DNA of 64,000 nt from Algorimicrobium echini (GCF_900115185.1 NZ_FOVN01000001.1:868001-932000), one strand, 5' to 3'; shown: positions 53,107-62,840, numbered from the stretch's first letter. Numbers and translations: made by a program. The notes: generated from the sequence alone by a model not told the origin.

Positions 53107-56100
53107 TTAGTGTTTGGTTAAAATTATTAATTTCGGTGTTTGGTGACTTATAAGATAGTTTTGTTTCTCAAATAGTGCTATATCACATGTTGTACTTTCT
53201 AGAAGCAATATAATGCGAGAAGCATTTTTTAAGCTTAATGTTTCCAATTCTGTATGTGTTAACGTTACAGCGTTAATAATAATTGTAGTTGTTAAATTTT
53301 CAATTGCTTGATGTAAAGAGTCAACTACATGAATTTTATAATGATTATTTGCGATAAAACTATTTTTTACCAATTGTCGGGAAGCTGAATTTTCTATAAA
53401 ACTCGTAATAGTTCTACTCGGACCATGAACAGCAAGTAAAAAATCTAATTGCCCATACGCGTTAGAAATGTGAGTAATCTGTTCATTATCATCCACCGTA
53501 TCTAATATAACTTTGTAGGTGTCTTGATGTGAATTTAAATCTGCTTTAATGCTTTGATACCTGTCGTGGCCCTTATACCTGAATTCTTCTAACACCATAT
53601 TGTGGAAATAGCTGGCGTTTTCATTTTGGTTTCTAAATTTCTTGAATTCGGATTTAAAATGAGTACTGATATTTTTTGTACGATTACGATCCGTAGTACC
53701 AAAGGCTTTATTTTTAAACGGAATGCGTTCTAATATTTTAACGGATAAGTGGCCACGTTTAATAACAAAATTCCCTTTTGGTAATATTTCAGAGTTCCCA
53801 TGAATTATAACTGGAACAATATCCAATTTAAATTGATGGGCTAAATAAAATGCACCTTTATGAAAGCGTTTCATTTTGTGTGTATACGACCGTGTTCCTT
53901 CAGGAAAAGCCATGAGCGAATAACCTTGATCTACTTTTTTCTGCAAATGGGATACACCATTCTCAATACCACTAGAAACTGGATAAAATCCAGCTAACTT
54001 AACGGCTTTACCAAAAAAAGGCGAGTTATAAACCCAATCATTTACTAAAAATATAATTTTCGGGTTTAGCATGCCAATTGCTAAAATGTCTAAAAAAGAG
54101 GTATGATTGGCAATGATAACAGCTTGTTTTTTAAAGCTTTCATTTGTTGGATTTATTACTTGGGTTTTAAAAAACGGATAGGAATCTAAAACAGATTTCA
54201 TGAACTTGGACATCACGCGGTGAAACCAACCCATTTTTTTCTTCATACTGATTGGGACTATTTTTGAAACAAAAACGCCAAAAAGTGATAAAATTAAACC
54301 GCCAAGACCATAGTAAGTAAATGATATAGATGAAAAAATAAACAATAAAACAGGAGCTGGTCTGCTGGTTTTACTGCCAATAAAGAATTTAAAAAATATA
54401 GGCTGCAAAACAAATGATACACATAAAGCAGAAAAAATACCAATAATAGATACCAAGGAAATACTAAACAAAGCAGGATGTTTTGCAAATACGAGAACAC
54501 CAACCCCTAAAATAGTGGTTATTACAGATAAAATTATGGATGTTTTATGCGTTGGTAAAACCCGCTCACCTGTTTTTAACTCATGTAATAAACCGTTGGT
54601 TATAAAAATGCTATAATCAATACCTAAACCAAATATAAACGTGGATATTATGATATTAAAAATGTTAAATTCTATTCCTGTTAAACCCATTACACCAATG
54701 GTTAATAACCAGGTTAATGCAATGGGTAAAGCGGTTACTATTGTTAGCGATACACTTCTATAAAATAGTAATAGTAAGAGTAAAACAATCACTAATGAAT
54801 AACCAACCAAACGATTAAAGTCATTTTTTAAACCACCTAAAAAGGTTTCGTTCATTTGTTTTCTATCTATAACCAATGTTTGTGGTTGGCGCTGAAAAGT
54901 TTTTATAAAAGTATCGGTTTGTTTGTCCTCTAATTTGACTAATGAAGTGACTGTATAAAAATCATCAGTTTCACTAACATAATCATCAATAGAAACCGTT
55001 TTTAACGCTTTAAAATCATCTAGATTTAAGATGTTGAAATCAGCCTCCATCAAACTATAGAATTTCTGGAAAGTACTTGGTTTAAAGCCAAGCGTTTCAC
55101 CATTAGAAATTAATTCTTGTTTAGTAAAAGCTACTGTTTCCGGTTGCCAGAAATTCTGCCAAGCTTCAATATGTTTTTTTTGTTGTTCTTGGCTTTGAAC
55201 TAAAGCACCAATGGAACTAAAATTGATAATCTGATTCTCTTTTTTAAGCTGTTGCAATTTTGAAAAAACCACATCATTGGCTGTAATAGCTTCTTTATAA
55301 TTAGAGCCAAAAGCTGCTAAATAAACAGATTTAGATTGGATATTAGTTAAAGCATCCAAGCGTTGTTGCGCTTGTAATAATTCCTTTGGTTCATAATTAA
55401 GTTGCGAAATATCATTATTAAATCCTGCTTTGTTATAAGTAAACATGCTTAATACAAATAGGGCAACTAAACCGCCAATAAGCCATTTATTTTTATGGAA
55501 TGGATAGAGGGCAATTGTATCTAAAATTGTTTTCTTTTGAAGGGGTTTTTTGCCTATTCCATACACTTGCGGAATAAAAATTAATGAGAATATAGAAGCT
55601 CCTAATACGCTAATAGCTGCAAAAATTCCTAAATCTTGAAGGGCTTGCGATTTTAAGAAGAGCAGACATAAAAATGCCAAAGCAGTTGTTAAACTACTCA
55701 TTAAAATGGGTTTAGTAATTTCCTGATATAGTTCTTTTATGTTATTGTTATTCCTAATATGGGTTAAAATATGAAGGGCGTAATCTAGGGTAATACCTAA
55801 TAAAACAGATCCAATTCCCAATGAAATAGCTGATATATTCGTACGAATTATAAACAACATGGCAACTGCCAGCAATGCACCAAAAGCAGTAGGTATAAAT
55901 AGAATTATTGGAATTGAAATCTTTCTATAAAACCCTATTAGTAGTATTAGTAAAACGCTCATGGCAATACCCACTGTAATTTGAATATCGCGTTTTATTT
56001 GTTTGGCATTGGCAACTGCAATTAAAGCACCGCCAAAATACTCACTGTTTACAGTGTTTTCGAATTCGCTGTTTAAATTATCACGAAGCTTGTAGAGCTG

Positions 56101-56790
56101 TTCGGCAAAAAGGGCATTTTCAGATGTTTCACTGGACTTGTGTTTTGGTGTAATAAATAATAATAAATGCTGTTTATCTTTGCTTAACAAAAAACCGTTT
56201 TCTAAAATAAACGCATCACCAAAACTTAATTGCTGTAATTTTTTTAAAGCTACAAAGGACAAACCTAAAGGATCGCGTAGAATGGTTTCTTTTGCCACAA
56301 AACCTGAAGGCGAAATTAATGTTTTATAGTGCGCATTAGTAATAGCTTGTAGGCTGTCTGTATCTAACTTGCTTTTTATTGTTTGGTAATCTTTAGCTTC
56401 TAGAAAAAGTGGTAAATTCTGGTAAACAAAATCCAAAGTGTTTTGAATTGTTTCATCTGGAACTTGACCTTGAATTTTTGTGAAATAGGGATGAGAATGC
56501 CTTTCTAAACTGTCAATAAATTGTGAGGCATACTGGGTTAAGTCTTGAACGGAAGCGCCAGATTCACGAGTGATATTGACAATGATTTTATCAGCAAAAT
56601 TAACCGTTTTTAAAACCTTTTGGGCATTTTTGTTTTCGTTACTTGTAGGAATAAGTTTGGTAATGTCTTCTTCAAACGTAATATTACTTGCTAAAAAAAC
56701 AAGTCCAGTAATCATGATTAATAAGCCCAGAAAACTGATTAATTTTCTAGAAGCTATCCATAGGTATATGTAATAAAAAAAGTTAATCAT
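53107..56790 (-). CDS. MMPL transporter fused to lyso-acyltransferase and degenerate methyltransferase-like domain
   Basis: A 1227-residue fusion. Residues 1-800 are an RND/MMPL transporter with about 12 TM helices in two halves (LGIGSVLLGITLDYALHILTH and FGLGIDYSIFITNGLL are the paired TM4/TM10 elements). Residues ~850-1060 are a PlsC-type acyltransferase with HX4D as NHTSFLD and FPEGTRS. Residues ~1070-1227 resemble a Rossmann methyltransferase fold but lack the glycine-rich SAM motif (THISNAYGQLDFLLAV in place of GCGxG). The protein probably exports the polyene lipid and acylates it. The GT2 gene upstream overlaps it by 8 bp. Confidence 0.88.
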   Translation of the reverse strand: MINFFYYIYLWIASRKLISFLGLLIMITGLVFLASNITFEEDITKLIPTSNENKNAQKVLKTVNFADKIIVNITRESGASVQDLTQYASQFIDSLERHSHPYFTKIQGQVPDETIQNTLDFVYQNLPLFLEAKDYQTIKSKLDTDSLQAITNAHYKTLISPSGFVAKETILRDPLGLSFVALKKLQQLSFGDAFILENGFLLSKDKQHLLLFITPKHKSSETSENALFAEQLYKLRDNLNSEFENTVNSEYFGGALIAVANAKQIKRDIQITVGIAMSVLLILLIGFYRKISIPIILFIPTAFGALLAVAMLFIIRTNISAISLGIGSVLLGITLDYALHILTHIRNNNNIKELYQEITKPILMSSLTTALAFLCLLFLKSQALQDLGIFAAISVLGASIFSLIFIPQVYGIGKKPLQKKTILDTIALYPFHKNKWLIGGLVALFVLSMFTYNKAGFNNDISQLNYEPKELLQAQQRLDALTNIQSKSVYLAAFGSNYKEAITANDVVFSKLQQLKKENQIINFSSIGALVQSQEQQKKHIEAWQNFWQPETVAFTKQELISNGETLGFKPSTFQKFYSLMEADFNILNLDDFKALKTVSIDDYVSETDDFYTVTSLVKLEDKQTDTFIKTFQRQPQTLVIDRKQMNETFLGGLKNDFNRLVGYSLVIVLLLLLLFYRSVSLTIVTALPIALTWLLTIGVMGLTGIEFNIFNIIISTFIFGLGIDYSIFITNGLLHELKTGERVLPTHKTSIILSVITTILGVGVLVFAKHPALFSISLVSIIGIFSALCVSFVLQPIFFKFFIGSKTSRPAPVLLFIFSSISFTYYGLGGLILSLFGVFVSKIVPISMKKKMGWFHRVMSKFMKSVLDSYPFFKTQVINPTNESFKKQAVIIANHTSFLDILAIGMLNPKIIFLVNDWVYNSPFFGKAVKLAGFYPVSSGIENGVSHLQKKVDQGYSLMAFPEGTRSYTHKMKRFHKGAFYLAHQFKLDIVPVIIHGNSEILPKGNFVIKRGHLSVKILERIPFKNKAFGTTDRNRTKNISTHFKSEFKKFRNQNENASYFHNMVLEEFRYKGHDRYQSIKADLNSHQDTYKVILDTVDDNEQITHISNAYGQLDFLLAVHGPSRTITSFIENSASRQLVKNSFIANNHYKIHVVDSLHQAIENLTTTIIINAVTLTHTELETLSLKNASRIILLLESTTCDIALFEKQNYLISHQTPKLIILTKH

Positions 56791-57979
56791 GTTGTAAAAC
56801 CGTTTTCTTCTTTTTTATGATGCTGAAGAAAAAATAGGCAGCAAAACCAAACACAATAGCACCAAGCGTTGCTAGTGTAAAACTTCCTACAATATACGTT
56901 TTAAGATGCTTTAAAACCTCAAAATTATCTAACAAATCTGTTATAGAATAAGAAATAGACTCTTGTAAAATTACTTGTCCTAACTCTAGGCTTGCATAAA
57001 TTATAAAGGGAATAAAAGGTGGTAGGCTGACATTGGAAAATGCAAAAGCTATGGTTTTATTCAGCCTAAAAAATACAGCAAGTGTTAACACAATTAGTGT
57101 ATGAAATCCCCACAGTGGCGAATAACCGATAAAAACTCCTAAAGCAACAGATAGCGCTTTCTTTTTTGGAGAATCGTTACTACCTAGAAAATCTTCAACA
57201 AAGAATCGTTTTAACCCTTTTTTTTTAATATTTCGGAATAGCTGTCTTGGTTTGTAATAAATAAGTGTTAGAAAAACCAACCAAGTATTTAGGATACTAA
57301 TACGTGTAAAATCTTGAAAGGGACGAAAGTGTGATACACGTTCCGTTTCATCATAAAGTACTTGTATGGGTATGTTTTTAACCTCTGTATCTTTCCAAGC
57401 AGATTTGACAATGACTTCAATTTCAAATTCAAATTTAGAGGTAAAAAACTTCAGATTTTTGATAATGTTTAAAGGGTACAGCCTGAAACCAGATTGGGTA
57501 TCCTTTAATTTAATGCCAGTTTCAAACCAGAACCAAAAGTTAGAAAATGTATTCCCAAAACTACTTTTTCCAGGTACACCTTCCTGTTTCATGTTTCTAG
57601 AACCAATAATTAACACGTTCTTGGTATCGTGTTTTTCAAGTTCTGAAATGAAATTTGGAATATCACTCGGGAAATGTTGACCATCTGAATCAACCGTTAT
57701 AGCAAATTCATAGTTTAATGCAATAGCGGCCTTAAATCCCGTTCGTAATGCAATTCCTTTTCCTTTGTTTTTTGGAAAATGGATTTGTTGAATTTTAGGA
57801 TAATCTTTTAGAATGTCAGCAGTGGAATCAGTTGACCCATCATTAACAATAATGATATTGTGTGTATATGCTAGAACACCATCAACGACACGTTTTAAAG
57901 TCCGCTGATTGTTGTACGTTGGAATTAAGATACAAACGTTTAAATCGGTAATTTTTTCTGTAATACTCTGGTTTTGCAC
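56783..57979 (-). CDS. GT2 glycosyltransferase fused to DUF2062
   Basis: A 398-residue protein starting at GTG. Residues 12-230 are a family 2 glycosyltransferase of the dolichyl-phosphate-mannose-synthase type (CILIPTYNNQ, IIVNDGSTDST and TVDSDGQHFPSDIP with the metal-binding DxD, and GSRNMKQEGVPGKS). Residues ~255-395 are a DUF2062 membrane domain with three to four TM helices. GT2-DUF2062 fusions are typical of flexirubin/aryl-polyene clusters and likely glycosylate or anchor the product at the inner membrane. It overlaps the MMPL gene by 8 bp. Confidence 0.9.
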   Translation of the reverse strand: MQNQSITEKITDLNVCILIPTYNNQRTLKRVVDGVLAYTHNIIIVNDGSTDSTADILKDYPKIQQIHFPKNKGKGIALRTGFKAAIALNYEFAITVDSDGQHFPSDIPNFISELEKHDTKNVLIIGSRNMKQEGVPGKSSFGNTFSNFWFWFETGIKLKDTQSGFRLYPLNIIKNLKFFTSKFEFEIEVIVKSAWKDTEVKNIPIQVLYDETERVSHFRPFQDFTRISILNTWLVFLTLIYYKPRQLFRNIKKKGLKRFFVEDFLGSNDSPKKKALSVALGVFIGYSPLWGFHTLIVLTLAVFFRLNKTIAFAFSNVSLPPFIPFIIYASLELGQVILQESISYSITDLLDNFEVLKHLKTYIVGSFTLATLGAIVFGFAAYFFFSIIKKKKTVLQHD

Positions 57980-58055
57980 GTACTAAAAGCCTTTTGGTGT
58001 TAGTGACTGAAAAATACTGATTTTTAATGGATTATGATAATTTAGTCAGTAGGAA

Positions 58056-58709
58056 CTAAAATTTTTGCCCAGGTTTTTTGCTTTGTTCTTTCAGTAGTTC
58101 CGTATAATGTTTAAACGCATTTAAAATAGATTCGGCATGATCGTGACCATCAACACTTAATACCAGTTTTATTTTATCCCACTTATTTTTCTTTTCATAC
58201 TTTAAAAAAGGGACAAAAATATTTAGATATGCTTGATCCTTATTTCTTTTATCAATGTTTTTATAAGCATAAACATTTTCAAAGTCATATAGCATGGAAT
58301 TTATAGCTTTGGTACCCTTTTTATTCATAACGGATAATCTTAAATAGTCTCCTTCAAAAGCAGCTTTGTATCCCTTTTTTAAATGACTGTTGTGTTCGTA
58401 ACAATATTTTTCAATGTTTTCTATTAAAAAAGCTTTTGTTTCTGTCAATGAAATACCGCTAGAATTGCTTGGTGCAACGGAATGAAAGGTTTCTACATGA
58501 CCATTTTGGAAGGTGATTTTTAAAACATCAGATTTTTTTATATGATAGGATGGTCCTGTGAGGTTATCAGATTTTTTATAAGAAATTGTCTCAATATGAA
58601 TTTCCTCTACTTTAGAAGAAATCTCTTCGTTATTTGTTGTTAAAATAATGTCTTGTGCAGACATTGAAAAGGTAAAAAAGAAAAGTAATAAATAAGTAAT
58701 TTTCCTCAT
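58056..58709 (-). CDS. Secreted protein of unknown function in the pigment cluster
   Basis: A 217-residue protein with a signal peptide ending near FSMSAQ. The mature part starts IILTTNNEEISSKVEEIHIETISYKK, a beta-rich pattern common in Bacteroidota envelope proteins, and ends basic. No family recognised. It is separated from the next gene by 11 bp and lies in the run of pigment-cluster genes. Periplasmic by prediction. Confidence 0.65.
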   Translation of the reverse strand: MRKITYLLLFFFTFSMSAQDIILTTNNEEISSKVEEIHIETISYKKSDNLTGPSYHIKKSDVLKITFQNGHVETFHSVAPSNSSGISLTETKAFLIENIEKYCYEHNSHLKKGYKAAFEGDYLRLSVMNKKGTKAINSMLYDFENVYAYKNIDKRNKDQAYLNIFVPFLKYEKKNKWDKIKLVLSVDGHDHAESILNAFKHYTELLKEQSKKPGQKF

Positions 58710-58720
58710 ATTTAGTTTAG

Positions 58721-59218
58721 TTATTTGGCTGTTATGGTTTGTTTTTCCTCATCTGTAAACACAGTAGATTGTAAAATAAAATCTTTAATATGGTTCTTTA
58801 AGTTACTAGAGGTTATATATTGGTATTGTTTTAAAATAAACTGCTTGTCCACTTCAATGGCATCTTTATACTTTAAAATTTTGGGTGTATTTTCTTGAAT
58901 GCCTAATCTTATAAAACGAGGTTCTATTGTATTGGGTTCGGTTTCAATAGCATATTCAATTAAGCTCACACCTTCAATAAAACCATCTTTTTTATCTTTG
59001 AGTGTTTTAGCGTTTCTAGCTTTTAAGGCAATAGCAGCACCTTTATAGGCTATTAAAGCTGCTGAATCTGTTTTAGAAACGCTTTGCATGGTTTTAAAAA
59101 ATGCATCCACGAGTTCTTGGTTTTGAGCGGCTTTTTTATACGCTTCACGCACCGTTTTCAGCTCTAACGTTTGTACGTTAGTAACCAGTAGCAGACAGCC
59201 TATAAGTAAATATTTCAT
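58721..59218 (-). CDS. Secreted helical protein of the pigment cluster
   Basis: A 165-residue protein with an N-terminal signal peptide (LLIGCLLLVTNVQT) and an otherwise helical, charged mature part. I recall homologues in flexirubin clusters of Flavobacteria but know no activity. It lies 9 bp after the dehydratase gene and 11 bp before the next unknown gene. Confidence 0.65.
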   Translation of the reverse strand: MKYLLIGCLLLVTNVQTLELKTVREAYKKAAQNQELVDAFFKTMQSVSKTDSAALIAYKGAAIALKARNAKTLKDKKDGFIEGVSLIEYAIETEPNTIEPRFIRLGIQENTPKILKYKDAIEVDKQFILKQYQYITSSNLKNHIKDFILQSTVFTDEEKQTITAK

Positions 59219-59227
59219 AATTGATGT

Positions 59228-59593
59228 TTAAATTACTTTGTATGCAGTAGTCAATTTTAATGCCACAGTATCATTGAATTTGGTTGTATTTTTAACACGA
59301 AAGCCTGTTTCTGTTTCATCAATATCCAATGTTAATTCCAAATCTGGTGTTTTTTCTGGATTAATAATCGCCATAAATTTCACGTTGCTTGCTGCTTCCA
59401 TAAAGAGTTTTTTGGAAAGGATTTCTTCTGTAAGCTCTTTGATAATTTGCATCATACAAACACCAGGTGTTACTGGATTTCCAGGAAAATGTCCTTTAAA
59501 AACATCATGGTTTTTATTAATGGTAATTTGGGCAAAAGCCTTACCATTATCGGATTCTAATTTATTTATGGTGTAAAAGTCCTTTAATAACAT
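59228..59593 (-). CDS. FabZ-like 3-hydroxyacyl-ACP dehydratase
   Basis: A 121-residue hotdog-fold dehydratase. The active-site block HDVFKGHFPGNPVTPGVCMMQ contains the catalytic His. It is shorter than FabZ (~145 residues) and lacks the C-terminal extension, as is usual for aryl-polyene-cluster dehydratases. It would form the conjugated double bonds of the polyene on ACP. It is 2 bp from the barrel gene upstream. Confidence 0.9.
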   Translation of the reverse strand: MLLKDFYTINKLESDNGKAFAQITINKNHDVFKGHFPGNPVTPGVCMMQIIKELTEEILSKKLFMEAASNVKFMAIINPEKTPDLELTLDIDETETGFRVKNTTKFNDTVALKLTTAYKVI

Positions 59594-59595
59594 GA

Positions 59596-60210
59596 CTATT
59601 TATTTTTAGTTAGATTAAATTTATAAGCAATACCAATTTGAAAAACGGCATTAAATTGGTTTTTAGTTTCATATAATTCTGAATCAAAATTATGAAATGC
59701 TTCAGAATAAACATCAATAAATCCTTGTTTATAACGAGCGTCAAAGGATAAGCCATTTTTTAATTCGAATCCCAAACCAAAAGACAGGCTAAAATCAATA
59801 AAGGTCGCATCGTTTCCATCAAAAAGGTCATCATCACTGTTTGATATATTGAAAAACGTATCATCTATATCAATATCAAAACCAGGTGTGATGGATAGAT
59901 ATAGGCCTTGAGCTGGAGCAAGAAAAAATTTATTAGTTGCTCCAAGTGTTATATATTCTATATAAACGGTATGGTTATCATTAGTTTTACCACCTTGATT
60001 GGAATAACCTAATTCGGGTTGTAAAGCATATAATTCAGAAAACCGCACTTGATAAAACAGACCCAAATAAAGGTTGGTTTTAGCCTCTAATTCTGAATTA
60101 GTTAAGGTGGAAATATTAGCACCTCCACGAAACCCTATTCCCTTTTCAGATTGTGAAAACGATAGATTTACAACGCAAACTAATGCAAAAAATAGGATTA
60201 GGTTTTTCAT
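59596..60210 (-). CDS. Outer-membrane beta-barrel protein (PorT-like, copy A)
   Basis: A 204-residue outer-membrane barrel: signal peptide ending near LSFSQ, then FRGGANISTL, YALQPELGYSNQGG and DARYKQGFIDVY as beta strands, with a last strand FQIGIAYKF. It matches the outer-membrane PorT/DUF-type barrel family. The neighbouring gene encodes a paralogue with the shared ARYKQGFIDV motif. A pore or anchor role in the pigment cluster is inferred. Confidence 0.8.
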   Translation of the reverse strand: MKNLILFFALVCVVNLSFSQSEKGIGFRGGANISTLTNSELEAKTNLYLGLFYQVRFSELYALQPELGYSNQGGKTNDNHTVYIEYITLGATNKFFLAPAQGLYLSITPGFDIDIDDTFFNISNSDDDLFDGNDATFIDFSLSFGLGFELKNGLSFDARYKQGFIDVYSEAFHNFDSELYETKNQFNAVFQIGIAYKFNLTKNK

Positions 60211-60218
60211 GGGTTCCT

Positions 60219-60863
60219 CTAAAATCCAAATTTATAATAAACGCTTAATTGAATGACTGAATTCAATTTGTTGTTTCCGTTGTAATAGTTATTATCATTT
60301 CCGTAGGTGAAATCATCATCGTAATAATTATTGTTATAAAAATCATCTCTAACATCTATAAAACCTTGCTTATAGCGTGCTTCTAAACCTAATCCCATTG
60401 GGAATTCATAACCAATACCGCCAAAAAAAGCAATGTCTATAGGAATGATATCGCCATTGGTGTTATCAGATACATTAATTTCTAAACTAGGTCCCACTAA
60501 AAAGTGTAAACCAACATCCGGAATAAAAAAGAATTTATTTGAAACTGCAGCACCTATATAATGGATGCTGACCTCGTTATTAGAATTTCTGTAAACTTCA
60601 CCATCATATGGGTTAATTGTTGTAAAATTATTTTGATTAAACCCTTGATTAGAATATGATGCTTCTATTTGTAACTCATACACTTTTGGAAAATGAATAT
60701 TGACAAACATGGCACCTTGAAAACCAATTCTTCGGCTGCTATGGTTAATATCCGTTACCGTTGCAGAGTTGATACCAGCTTTAAAGCCAGGGCGGACTTT
60801 TACTTGAGCAAAGCTCACTAAAGTAAAAACAAGGCAAACTAAAAATAATAATTGATTTTTCAT
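60219..60863 (-). CDS. Outer-membrane beta-barrel protein (PorT-like, copy B)
   Basis: A 214-residue barrel paralogous to the next gene downstream. It has a signal peptide ending near VSFAQ, FKAGINSATVTD, YELQIEASYSNQG and EARYKQGFIDVR. An Asn/Tyr/Asp-rich loop (DDFYNNNYYDDD) is unique to this copy. It is 8 bp before copy A and 4 bp after the upstream lipoprotein, consistent with one operon. Confidence 0.8.
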   Translation of the reverse strand: MKNQLLFLVCLVFTLVSFAQVKVRPGFKAGINSATVTDINHSSRRIGFQGAMFVNIHFPKVYELQIEASYSNQGFNQNNFTTINPYDGEVYRNSNNEVSIHYIGAAVSNKFFFIPDVGLHFLVGPSLEINVSDNTNGDIIPIDIAFFGGIGYEFPMGLGLEARYKQGFIDVRDDFYNNNYYDDDFTYGNDNNYYNGNNKLNSVIQLSVYYKFGF

Positions 60864-60867
60864 ATTG

Positions 60868-61473
60868 TTATTGAATTGATTTTAGGGCAATTTGAAGATT
60901 AATATTATGGTGTTTAATGATGATATGGTTTGCAATATTATTATTTATATCTGTAAACAAAAAGTGAACTTTCTCTTTTCGGTGTCCCGTGCGTATTATT
61001 TGATCCAACTGGTCTGAAACGTAATAAAAGTGGCTTTTACCTAAAATAGTTGTTTTGTATATATCAAAAGAGTCTTTTATATAACGCCGAGAAACCAAAT
61101 TACGCTCTTGGACTAAAGCCTTAAAGTCCGTTTTTAAAAGATTTATTAGAAGTTTTTTATTGAGGTCATCTAGAATATAATTGACCTTAAAATTGGTTTC
61201 GGTAATAGAAAAATCGAACAGTTTTGCTCCCATCTCTGTTGTAAAAACCACGCGATGATTACCGTCTTCAATTTTTTTAATAATCAATAAACCACCAAAA
61301 TTATTGTCGTAAACCTGAATGTTGGCTTTGTATACAAAATCTTGACTGGTGTCCGAGAAATAGGGATTTGTAATAAATTTGTTGCTTATTTCACGTTCAG
61401 TTAATTGGTGCTTTTTAGAATACGACCCACAACTAACCATTAAAAAACAACAACTAATTAGTAAATAGCGCAT
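60868..61473 (-). CDS. Lipoprotein of the pigment cluster
   Basis: A 201-residue lipoprotein with lipobox LMVSCG (Cys near residue 15). No domain recognised; the mature part is beta-rich with a basic middle (KHQLTEREISNKFITN, TGHRKEKVHFLFTDINN). Its start lies inside the lolA gene (20-bp overlap), so it is translationally coupled to it and probably works in the same export or anchoring step. Confidence 0.7.
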   Translation of the reverse strand: MRYLLISCCFLMVSCGSYSKKHQLTEREISNKFITNPYFSDTSQDFVYKANIQVYDNNFGGLLIIKKIEDGNHRVVFTTEMGAKLFDFSITETNFKVNYILDDLNKKLLINLLKTDFKALVQERNLVSRRYIKDSFDIYKTTILGKSHFYYVSDQLDQIIRTGHRKEKVHFLFTDINNNIANHIIIKHHNINLQIALKSIQ

Positions 61474-62071
61474 CAGAAACCGGATTGTTTAATTCTTTAT
61501 TACTAAAAACAATTTTGGTGTAATCGCCAGATGGTTCTATCATTTTTACAATTTCAACATCCCCTTGTTTATTAAAAGTTAATTGGAAAGAAGCAATAAA
61601 GGATGCCGATTTTTTGTCTTTCGGTTTAAAGTAAACCAAGCCATTCTCACCAGATTTGTAGTATTCTATAATGAATTCTTCAGCGTTAAACATATCGCCT
61701 TTAATACTTTTTATAATGAGACTGTTTAGTTGTTTAAACAGCTTACTAGAACGCATATCAATATGGCTTTTTTTGCCTTCATCATTAATAAAAAGTGTTT
61801 CGTTTTTAAAAACAACCGAATATGCAAAAGGCTCAACATAGGACCATTTTACAAGGTTTGGAGCTTTAAAATGCAAGGTGCCTTTTGTAACTATATCATT
61901 AGATAAAAAATCCATGTGTTTATACTGTGTAAAAGCACTGGTTATAGTCTTGGTTGTTTTCGCCTGTTGTTTCACTAAGCTTTTTAAAGCGTCTGCTTCT
62001 GCTGAATTCATGGGTTTTTGCGCCTGTAAATTAATAACAAATAAAAGGCAAATTATCAGGATGTTACGCAT
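61454..62071 (-). CDS. LolA-like outer-membrane lipoprotein carrier
   Basis: A 205-residue LolA-fold protein: signal peptide ending near LQAQK, then FTQYKHMDFLSNDIVTKGTLHFKAPNLVKWSYVEPF, the classical LolA pattern. I start at ATG 62071, where the signal peptide begins; an in-frame TTG at 62098 is less likely. The start overlaps the deacetylase stop by 8 bp (ATGCGTAA). LolA homologues in aryl-polyene clusters are thought to carry the lipid product across the periplasm. Confidence 0.85.
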   Translation of the reverse strand: MRNILIICLLFVINLQAQKPMNSAEADALKSLVKQQAKTTKTITSAFTQYKHMDFLSNDIVTKGTLHFKAPNLVKWSYVEPFAYSVVFKNETLFINDEGKKSHIDMRSSKLFKQLNSLIIKSIKGDMFNAEEFIIEYYKSGENGLVYFKPKDKKSASFIASFQLTFNKQGDVEIVKMIEPSGDYTKIVFSNKELNNPVSDALFTN

Positions 62072-62840
62072 ATGCTTTAATATTAAATAAGGTGTCAATC
62101 GTTACAGATTGAAAATTATTTTCACGTAAAAATAACAATAACTGTTCCAAAACCCTAACCGATTTGTCACTCGTGTCATGTAATAAAATAACATCTCCCG
62201 ATTTGAGATTTTTAGTTATTCGATTTAAAATCTGTTTTTCAGATAGATTTGTAGTATCTAGCGAGCGTTTATTCCAACCTATGGTTATTAAATTTAAATT
62301 TTGAACTGCTCGCCTAATATGAGGGTTGGTAACACCAAAAGCAGGACGATATAATTGAGGGTTTAAACCGCTGAGTTCTTTTATAACGCTATTTGTTTTT
62401 TCTAATTCTGATTGTACTCTTTCTGTATTATAAAAACCGAAATTATTAGCATGTGAATACGTATGATTCCCTATGGTATGACCAGCTGTTATAATTTGTT
62501 GAGATATTTCAGGATGAATTTCTATGTGCTTTCCGATGCAGAAGAACGTGGCTTTAGCCTGAAATTTATTTAATAATGCTAGAACTTGAGGTGTAAATTC
62601 TGAATTTGGACCATCATCAAAGGTAATGGATATATGGTTTTTTGTTGCGTTTTTATTACTATTCAGAATTTTTAAATGATAATTCCAACCAACTAATCCA
62701 GACCCTAAAGCTGTTACCATAAGCCAAATAAAAAGCAAGCATACAAACCACCAAATACTTATGGGGTTTACAAGGAATACAACTAATAAACTTATAAAAA
62801 TAACAAGAGTTGCTACATTTATCGATTTAAAATTTAGCAT
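62064..62840 (-). CDS. Polysaccharide deacetylase (NodB) family protein
   Basis: A 258-residue protein with two N-terminal TM segments and a NodB domain. The metal/catalytic motifs are ITFDDGPNSEFT and HTIGNHTYSH, and LLHDTSD is the later conserved element. It would deacetylate or hydrolyse a carbohydrate or acyl group at the membrane. It lies between the ketosynthase-like gene (overlap 7 bp) and lolA, inside the pigment cluster. Confidence 0.9.
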   Translation of the reverse strand: MLNFKSINVATLVIFISLLVVFLVNPISIWWFVCLLFIWLMVTALGSGLVGWNYHLKILNSNKNATKNHISITFDDGPNSEFTPQVLALLNKFQAKATFFCIGKHIEIHPEISQQIITAGHTIGNHTYSHANNFGFYNTERVQSELEKTNSVIKELSGLNPQLYRPAFGVTNPHIRRAVQNLNLITIGWNKRSLDTTNLSEKQILNRITKNLKSGDVILLHDTSDKSVRVLEQLLLFLRENNFQSVTIDTLFNIKAYA

